Shown here one piece after another: positions 13,466 through 19,374 of a DNA stretch of 19,374 nucleotides. The notes under the pieces are model-generated. The model was given only the letters and a program-made list of their open reading frames with translations, ran no database searches and had not been told where the DNA came from. Made by a program: the position numbers and the translations under genes. This DNA is from an uncultured Candidatus Melainabacteria bacterium (lineage in GTDB: Bacteria > Cyanobacteriota > Vampirovibrionia > Gastranaerophilales > Gastranaerophilaceae), in contig CAKVGW010000036.1 in the NCBI GenBank assembly GCA_934747325.1, forward strand, positions 1 to 19,374, read 5' to 3'. Numbering within the stretch: the stretch's first letter is position 1; every line of letters starts with the position of its first letter.

Positions 13466-15701
13466 AAACCAATTTATACAACTCCGAATTAAAAATCTCG
13501 GTGCCATCAATTTCATGTCCATCGGCATCAAAATCTAAATAAATACTGCCTTTGCCTGTAGAACCTATTATCCTAAAATCTTTATTTATAAGTTCAAAAT
13601 TATCAAAATCCACTTTATGCCTGTTTGGTCCTGCATAAATAGGCATATCAGGATTTCCAATTTCAGCAGTCATTTTTTTTGCGTATTCTATAAGCATATC
13701 TCTTATTTCATCATTATATTGATATTTGGCTTGTAATTCTATGTTGTCTAAAATAAGTGATGGTTTACCATCGATTTCAGCAATATAGCACATAGTATTG
13801 CCAATTGGTTCTTTGCCATCCAAAACTTCAATTGCCGAAATCATTTTACACATTACATAATTAGGCGCGGTCCATTGATTGCTTCCAAAACCAACCGCAG
13901 TGCAACATCCTGAATGATTGCCCAAAAATAATGCGTGTTCTACATTATTCATATCAATTTTTTGAACGGTTATTTGCAATGGCTCATCATCTAACTTTTG
14001 ATTAGCCAATCGCATTTCCTTAAAACGCATATTTAGAATATGATTCTTTACTGTACTTTTTGCTTTTTCAATATTCGGATTATTGCTTTTTGTATTCCAT
14101 AAAGAATCATTTTTTATAAAATTTTTAATCGTTGAAAATAATAACGGTAATTCTTCAAATTCCACAGGATGGTTATCTTTGTATAGCTTTAACGCGGTTC
14201 TATTTTCAGCTAAAAACCCGTTTTCATCATAACTTGCTATTTTTTGTTCTTTCAAAATATAACCCTTTTGAGCAAGTGTATTAAAAAAATTATCTTGAGT
14301 ATCAACGAAATCAACAAAATTATAACAAATCATTGACAAATCTTCTTCCAAGTTCTTAATTACATTTTGCTTGCGATTACTGTTATCCAGCCTAATTTCT
14401 TTTTGTATTTTAGAATTTTGGTCAAATTTAACCCATTTATCAAAATTTACTCCTGATTTTTCAAATTGGTTTTTTGTATCTTTATTCAATTGAAGCTTGC
14501 AAAAAACTGTTTCAACATTATCTTTTGGCAATTGATTTATTGCTTCAAGCATTGTTTGATAATTTTCCCAGAAATCACCATCCGCAACAAAAAGTTTTGT
14601 AAGATATTTATTCTTTTTAAAATTTAATTGCTTACAAACCTTTCCTTGATTATCCGTTTTAATTACATTATCTAATACATTAGCAAGCTCTAGCTTATTC
14701 TTTTTAGTTTTTATATTACAATGTCGCAAAATAAATTTTAATTGTTGAGGTTTTTCATCTGCCACATTAAAAATATGTGCAATTTTGATTTTATCCATCG
14801 GGTCTTTAATCGATTTAGCAACCAAATTTTTGTTTTTGTTAGTCAAATCATTTATAGCTTTTATTAATGCAGCATTATCATTTGCTTTGTTAAATCTACT
14901 TTTAAGTTCTTTAATCAATTCTTGATTCTTAATATAAGCATCACTCTCTATTGGATTCGTTAATTCTAGTAAATTTTGATAAAGTGGATGTGTATTAGAA
15001 ATGTGACCGATATTGGCAATATTATTTTCAACATTGTCGTATTTTTCGCTAAAAGTTGAAATAAAGCCATCTTTCCCCAATAATTTTATAGTATTTAAAA
15101 CTAGACGTGGTTCTGATAAAAATAAATCATCAAGCTCATCATCTTCTATTTGATAACTTGGGTACGATAAAATATCACGTTTTTCGTATCCTTTTTGACG
15201 TACTTCTAAAAGCAGTTGAGCTTGCTCTTTATTTATTGACTCATCATTTAGAAATGGCTTCACATAATACTTCGGATAATCAATGTCTTTTAACTCTTCT
15301 ATTCGTTTTACATAAGCATCAAATTGCTGTAGCGTATTATGACCTTGTGAATAAGAAAATAAATCTTCTATTATAAACCCTTCCTTTGAAAGTTCTACAA
15401 TTTTATCAACCATATATTTATAATATTTTTTAAACAAAAACTCTTTTTCAAATTTTTCTGTAACATATAAAACAATATGTTGTATTTGATAATTTATTCC
15501 CTCAATTTCCTTTAGTTTTTCTAATACTTCTTGTTTTGAATAGTATTTCTTTTCACTTTTTTTAAATACATCAAATATGCCGTTAAAGTTTATATTATTA
15601 CATTGTGTTTTTAAAATTGGAGATGTTTGTAAATTTTTATGCGTGCTAATTTGTTTACTATCTGAATAATTTGAAAATGATTGTATTGGTAAAATCTTCA
15701 T
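13464..15701 (-). CDS. large unknown protein with C-terminal Cys-Cys domain, copy B of tandem pair
   Basis: Unrecognised 745-residue protein, paralogous to the gene upstream of it. The N-terminus (MKILPIQSFSNYSDSKQ, then NNINFNGIF near 36-44) carries the tag shared with two other proteins here. The region about 50-560 is charged and mostly helical. The C-terminus (about 575-745) is the conserved part: VQKIDMNNVEHALFLGN, then Cys599-Cys600-TAVG, NQWTAP, AIEVLDG, GNTMCYIAEID, LILDNIELQAKYQYND, and MPIYAGPNRHK. The LDNIEL strand followed by a helix ending in AEIG faintly recalls acetyltransferase-like folds, which is a guess. No signal peptide or membrane segment. An AAGG lies 12 nt before the ATG, a spacing kept in the paralogue. 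Confidence 0.8.
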   Translation of the reverse strand: MKILPIQSFSNYSDSKQISTHKNLQTSPILKTQCNNINFNGIFDVFKKSEKKYYSKQEVLEKLKEIEGINYQIQHIVLYVTEKFEKEFLFKKYYKYMVDKIVELSKEGFIIEDLFSYSQGHNTLQQFDAYVKRIEELKDIDYPKYYVKPFLNDESINKEQAQLLLEVRQKGYEKRDILSYPSYQIEDDELDDLFLSEPRLVLNTIKLLGKDGFISTFSEKYDNVENNIANIGHISNTHPLYQNLLELTNPIESDAYIKNQELIKELKSRFNKANDNAALIKAINDLTNKNKNLVAKSIKDPMDKIKIAHIFNVADEKPQQLKFILRHCNIKTKKNKLELANVLDNVIKTDNQGKVCKQLNFKKNKYLTKLFVADGDFWENYQTMLEAINQLPKDNVETVFCKLQLNKDTKNQFEKSGVNFDKWVKFDQNSKIQKEIRLDNSNRKQNVIKNLEEDLSMICYNFVDFVDTQDNFFNTLAQKGYILKEQKIASYDENGFLAENRTALKLYKDNHPVEFEELPLLFSTIKNFIKNDSLWNTKSNNPNIEKAKSTVKNHILNMRFKEMRLANQKLDDEPLQITVQKIDMNNVEHALFLGNHSGCCTAVGFGSNQWTAPNYVMCKMISAIEVLDGKEPIGNTMCYIAEIDGKPSLILDNIELQAKYQYNDEIRDMLIEYAKKMTAEIGNPDMPIYAGPNRHKVDFDNFELINKDFRIIGSTGKGSIYLDFDADGHEIDGTEIFNSELYKLV

Positions 15702-15771
15702 ACTATTTTTTAACCTTGTAATTTTTTTGCAACTCTACAATTCTAAAATTAATTTACAAAACGACTCTATT

Positions 15772-18018
15772 TTATCTAATTTTATATAAATCAGACTGAA
15801 AAGTTTTAGACATTTTAGAATCGTACGCACTAGTATCAAAATCGACATATATTGGTATATTATCGGTTGTGCCAATTAGTGTAAAATGTTTGTTCTCTAT
15901 TGGACAGCTCTCCATATTAATCTTATGTCTATTTATACCAGCATAAATTGGCATATCAGGTTGTCCTAATTCTGTAGTAAGTTTTTGGGCATATTCAAAA
16001 ATCATATCCCTGATTTCATCATTATATTGGTATTTATTTTGAAGTTCAATATTGTCTAATAAAAGAGCAGGTTTATTGTCAATCCTTGCAATATAACACA
16101 TTGTATTACCGACAGGTTTTTCTCCATCTAAAACTTCAATTGCAGAAACCATTTTAGACAGAACATAAGTAGGCGCACTCCATTGATTACATCCTGAACC
16201 GACAGCCGTACAACAAGAAGCATAATTACCTAAAAATAGCGCATGTTCTACATTATTCATATCAACTTTTTGAACAGTAATATCATGAAATTTAGCATTT
16301 GTTTTTTGACTGGCTAATTTTAGTTCCACACTTCGCAAATCTACAAGGTGATTTAAAATTCCTTTTCTAGAATTTTCAATTATCAAATTCTCATTCTGAG
16401 TGCTCCAAAAAGAGTTTTTATTTAAGTACTTACGAATTGTATTAAAGAATAAAGATAAATCTTCAAATTTTACGGGTTTATCATCTTTATATAATTTTGT
16501 TACTGCTTTTAAGCCATCTGCAAAACCATTTTCATCATAGTTTGCCATTTGCACTTCCTTCAAAGCATAACCTGATTTATATAATTCTGCAAATAAATTA
16601 TCACGTTCCTTTTGGGGAATTTCATCCCAATATTCACTTGATAAATCTTTTTCTATATTCTTGATTACAAATTGTTTTTTATCTTCAACATTAAATTGTA
16701 TATTTTTTTGTATTTTTGATTCAGGATTAAACTTAGTCCATTTATCGTAATTTATACCCTCATTTTCAAATTGAGTTTTTGTAAGAGAATTGATTGTCAT
16801 CTTATCAAATGCCTCTTCTGGATTCTTTTGAGTAATATTTAAAATATATAAGATTACATCAAAATAATTATAAAAATTACTATCAGATTCCAGTATATTT
16901 CTCAAGTATTTGCTATTGATAAAATTTAAACTTTTACAAACGTTACCTCGTTCATCTGTTGTAACCAAAGCATTTATAGCCTTATCAAGTGTTTGCTTTT
17001 CATTAGAAGGATTCTTTTGACAGCTTTCTAACAACGAATTCAAACGATCAATACTATTATCTTGCAAATTTAAATAAATATAGGCTAAATCAATTTTGTC
17101 ATGATAATCTTTAAAAAAACTCGCAACTAAGTTTTTGTTTGCATTTGTATATAAGTTAATCTCTTTGATAAGTTCTTCTTTATTTTGTGTTGTTTGAAAT
17201 TTGCTTTTCAATTTTTTTATTCTTGCTTCATTTTTTAAATATTTTTTACTTTCTCTCGGATTGGTTAGCTCTATTAATACTTCATATTGAGGTATTTCTG
17301 TATTTATACGATTCAATATGCATACTTGCTCAAATACTGCATCGTATTTCTTTTCAAAAGAAGATAACAATCCCTTTTGTCCGAGAATTTTGACCACAGC
17401 TAAGGACTCTCGCGCAAAATTAAAAAATAATTCATCCAAATCATCAGATGTAATATGATTTGTTATACTCGCAATAGAAAGATGTTTTGCCTTTTCTTCA
17501 CCTTTTTGCCTTAACTCTACAAGTTTTTGAATTTTGTTCTTGTCACCAATATCATCCCAAAGGATGCCCGCACAATATTTAGGGCAGCCCATTTTTACCA
17601 ATTCTTTTACTCTTCGAATGTAAGTATCAAAATCTTTTTGTGTATTAAAATGCACATCATCTTTATAGAATGTGCTACTCAATCTAAAACCCTCATTATT
17701 AAGATTTATAAGCTTATTTATCATTCCTTTATAATATTTATTTTGTGGTACATTATTTTTAATTTGTTGAGTTGTACGCAAAATAATATTAAGAACATTA
17801 CTTATATCATTATTTTTTATTTTTTTAGCCACAAGTTTTGTAGCTTCTTCTTTTGAAAGAAGAGTTATATCTCCATTTGGACCTTTATAAACACCAATCA
17901 TCCCCCTGAAATCAACAGTTGACGAATTTGATGGTTGTAAATACGAGTTATTATAAGCTTTTTGAAGCTTATTATTTTTATTGTTTATTATTTGATACTG
18001 TATTGGTAATATATTCAT
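15772..18018 (-). CDS. large unknown protein with C-terminal Cys-Cys domain, copy A of tandem pair
   Basis: Unrecognised 748-residue paralogue of the gene that follows it 70 nt downstream. It starts MNILPIQYQIINNKN and carries VDFRGM near 34-39, the same tag layout. Shared landmarks include YYKGMINKLINLNNEGF, a SDDLDELFF-type patch, ELTNPRESKKYLKN, and the C-terminal domain: VQKVDMNNVEHALFLGN, Cys602-Cys603-TAVG, NQWSAP, AIEVLDG, GNTMCYIARID, LLLDNIELQNKYQYND, MPIYAGINRHK. The C-terminal 170 residues are far better conserved between copies than the middle, so selection acts mainly there. No membrane segment. The leader (AGGG, 12 nt before the ATG) matches the paralogue's. It lies behind the tuf terminator and so needs its own promoter. 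Confidence 0.8.
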   Translation of the reverse strand: MNILPIQYQIINNKNNKLQKAYNNSYLQPSNSSTVDFRGMIGVYKGPNGDITLLSKEEATKLVAKKIKNNDISNVLNIILRTTQQIKNNVPQNKYYKGMINKLINLNNEGFRLSSTFYKDDVHFNTQKDFDTYIRRVKELVKMGCPKYCAGILWDDIGDKNKIQKLVELRQKGEEKAKHLSIASITNHITSDDLDELFFNFARESLAVVKILGQKGLLSSFEKKYDAVFEQVCILNRINTEIPQYEVLIELTNPRESKKYLKNEARIKKLKSKFQTTQNKEELIKEINLYTNANKNLVASFFKDYHDKIDLAYIYLNLQDNSIDRLNSLLESCQKNPSNEKQTLDKAINALVTTDERGNVCKSLNFINSKYLRNILESDSNFYNYFDVILYILNITQKNPEEAFDKMTINSLTKTQFENEGINYDKWTKFNPESKIQKNIQFNVEDKKQFVIKNIEKDLSSEYWDEIPQKERDNLFAELYKSGYALKEVQMANYDENGFADGLKAVTKLYKDDKPVKFEDLSLFFNTIRKYLNKNSFWSTQNENLIIENSRKGILNHLVDLRSVELKLASQKTNAKFHDITVQKVDMNNVEHALFLGNYASCCTAVGSGCNQWSAPTYVLSKMVSAIEVLDGEKPVGNTMCYIARIDNKPALLLDNIELQNKYQYNDEIRDMIFEYAQKLTTELGQPDMPIYAGINRHKINMESCPIENKHFTLIGTTDNIPIYVDFDTSAYDSKMSKTFQSDLYKIR

Positions 18019-18065
18019 ACTATTTTTAAACCCTGTAAAAATATTTTTTGCGCCTAAAAATATAA

Positions 18066-18101
18066 AAAATAACCTGACTTCAAAAGAAATCAGGTTATTT
18101 T
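18066..18101 (-). terminator. Rho-independent terminator of tuf
   Basis: 12-bp perfect stem with arms AAAATAACCTGA (18066-18077) and TCAGGTTATTTT (18090-18101) and a 12-nt loop. Read on the minus strand it is followed by a T-rich tract, about 20 nt after the tuf stop. Confidence 0.85.
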
Positions 18102-18120
18102 AAATTATAGATAACTAAAA

Positions 18121-19329
18121 TTATTCAATAATTTTATCTACAACACCGGCACCAACTGTTCTACCACCTTCACGGATAGCGAATCTCATACCTTCTTCAA
18201 TAGCTACTGGAGCGATAAGTTCAACTTCCATAACTACGTTATCACCAGGCATTACCATTTCGCCTTCGAATTTGATTGAACCAGTAACGTCAGTTGTTCT
18301 GATGTAGAATTGTGGTCTGTAACCAGGGAAGAATGGAGTGTGACGTCCGCCTTCATCCTTAGTTAGAACGTAAACGTTAGCTGTGAATTTAGTGTGTGGG
18401 TGAATTGAACCAGGTTTTGCAAGAACTTGACCACGTTGGATTTCAGTCTTATCAATACCTCTTAACAAAGCACCAATGTTGTCACCAGCTTGACCTTGAT
18501 CAAGTTGTTTTCTGAACATTTCAACACCAGTTACAGTTGTTTTCTTAGTTTCGCCTAAACCAACTAATTCAACTTCATCACCAACTTTAACGATACCACG
18601 TTCTACTCTACCTGTAGCAACTGTACCACGACCAGTGATTGAGAATACGTCTTCAACTGGCATCAAGAATGGTTTGTCTAAATCACGTTCTGGAGTTGGG
18701 AAGTAGCTATCAACTGCATCCATCAATTCCCAAATTTTGTCAACCCATTTATCTTCACCACGTTGAATGTGTGGATTAGCTTGAACAGCTTCTAATGCTT
18801 TCAATGCAGAACCGTGGATGAATGGAATGTTGTCACCATCGAATTCGTATGAAGAAAGAAGTTCTCTAACTTCCATTTCAACTAATTCTAACAATTCTGG
18901 ATCGTCAACCATATCGCATTTGTTTAAGAATACAACTAGGTTAGGAACACCAACTTGTCTTGCTAACAAGATGTGTTCACGAGTTTGAGGCATAGCACCG
19001 TCAGTAGCAGCAACTACAAGAATTGCACCGTCCATTTGAGCAGCACCAGTGATCATGTTTTTAACATAGTCAGCGTGGCCTGGGCAGTCAACGTGTGCGT
19101 AGTGTCTAGCATCAGTTTCATATTCTACGTGAGCAGTAGAGATGGTTATACCTCTTGCTTTTTCTTCTGGAGCAGCATCGATTTCATCGAATTTTCTAGC
19201 TTGTGCTTTACCAGCTGCAGCCATAACACCTGTAATAGCTGCTGTCAATGTTGTTTTACCGTGGTCAACGTGGCCGATTGTACCAATGTTAACGTGCGGT
19301 TTTGTACGTTCATACTTTTCACGTGCCAT
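18121..19329 (-). CDS. tuf: translation elongation factor Tu
   Basis: GTPase that brings aminoacyl-tRNA to the ribosome. Complete at 402 residues, with the P-loop GHVDHGKT at 19-26, the switch I threonine in ARGITI, DCPGH at 81-85 (with the catalytic His), the guanine-specificity NKCD near 136-139, and the beta-barrel domains 2 and 3 through [11 protein letters not shown] strong ribosome site AAGGAGA lies about 10 nt before the ATG on the minus strand. Codon choice is markedly biased, as expected for a highly expressed gene. It probably ends a str-type operon whose upstream genes lie beyond the right edge; the terminator then isolates it from the unknown genes downstream. Confidence 0.98.
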   Translation of the reverse strand: MAREKYERTKPHVNIGTIGHVDHGKTTLTAAITGVMAAAGKAQARKFDEIDAAPEEKARGITISTAHVEYETDARHYAHVDCPGHADYVKNMITGAAQMDGAILVVAATDGAMPQTREHILLARQVGVPNLVVFLNKCDMVDDPELLELVEMEVRELLSSYEFDGDNIPFIHGSALKALEAVQANPHIQRGEDKWVDKIWELMDAVDSYFPTPERDLDKPFLMPVEDVFSITGRGTVATGRVERGIVKVGDEVELVGLGETKKTTVTGVEMFRKQLDQGQAGDNIGALLRGIDKTEIQRGQVLAKPGSIHPHTKFTANVYVLTKDEGGRHTPFFPGYRPQFYIRTTDVTGSIKFEGEMVMPGDNVVMEVELIAPVAIEEGMRFAIREGGRTVGAGVVDKIIE

Positions 19330-19374
19330 GAGATTAATCTCCTTCTTTGATTAAATATACTACGTTAACTTACT

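Noticed and set aside
18973..19354. Plus-strand frames opposite tuf
   Set aside because: Shadow frames of a highly biased, certain gene.
19330..19374. End of fusA or another gene before tuf
   Set aside because: All three minus-strand frames hit stops early in these 45 bases, so any upstream coding end cannot be identified.

Overview
The window is AT-rich and gene-dense. It most likely comes from the non-photosynthetic cyanobacterial sister lineage (Vampirovibrionia/Melainabacteria, probably Gastranaerophilales). Support for this: a ClpC-type Clp ATPase; a lysA-cdaA gene pair of the kind I recall from photosynthetic cyanobacteria; flagellar rod genes in a cyanobacteria-like gene background; and three large lineage-specific proteins that start with a short Ile/Pro-Ile plus Asn-Phe-x-Gly-like N-terminal signature I associate with gut Melainabacteria. 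The taxonomic call is inference; no rRNA is present.

Layout. Positions 1-761 hold the tail of one gene overlapping an unrecognised 229-residue protein gene. Positions 860-3349 encode ClpC, closed by palindromes that face a convergent minus-strand pair: rqcH (NFACT family, ribosome quality control) and a small secreted protein. Positions 5417-8828 run on the plus strand: an 80-residue unknown, then lysA, cdaA (c-di-AMP synthase) and a YitT-like membrane protein in a tight run. A strong hairpin sits over the lysA ribosome binding site. A 114-residue unknown, a hairpin and tRNA-Thr(CGT) follow, then a Lys/Glu-rich coiled-coil membrane-anchored protein (9498-10793).

Positions 10921-13398 are a flagellar rod operon: two FlgF/FlgG-family genes, flgB and flgC. 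A sigma28-like promoter candidate lies in front, and the flgB-flgC gap is filled by a cluster of palindromic and GC-rich repeats. No fliE, hook or filament gene is in view. Positions 13464-18018 on the minus strand hold two tandem paralogues of about 746 residues with a conserved Cys-Cys C-terminal domain I cannot place in a family. The window ends with tuf (EF-Tu) on the minus strand.

The strongest points for a second look are: the tandem Cys-Cys paralogues with their shared N-terminal tag next to flagellar rod genes; the Asp-to-Glu change in the RqcH DR motif; the dispersed repeat remnant read in frame inside rqcH; the GTAG-headed palindromes; and the lysA hairpin with a possible internal promoter that would bypass it.
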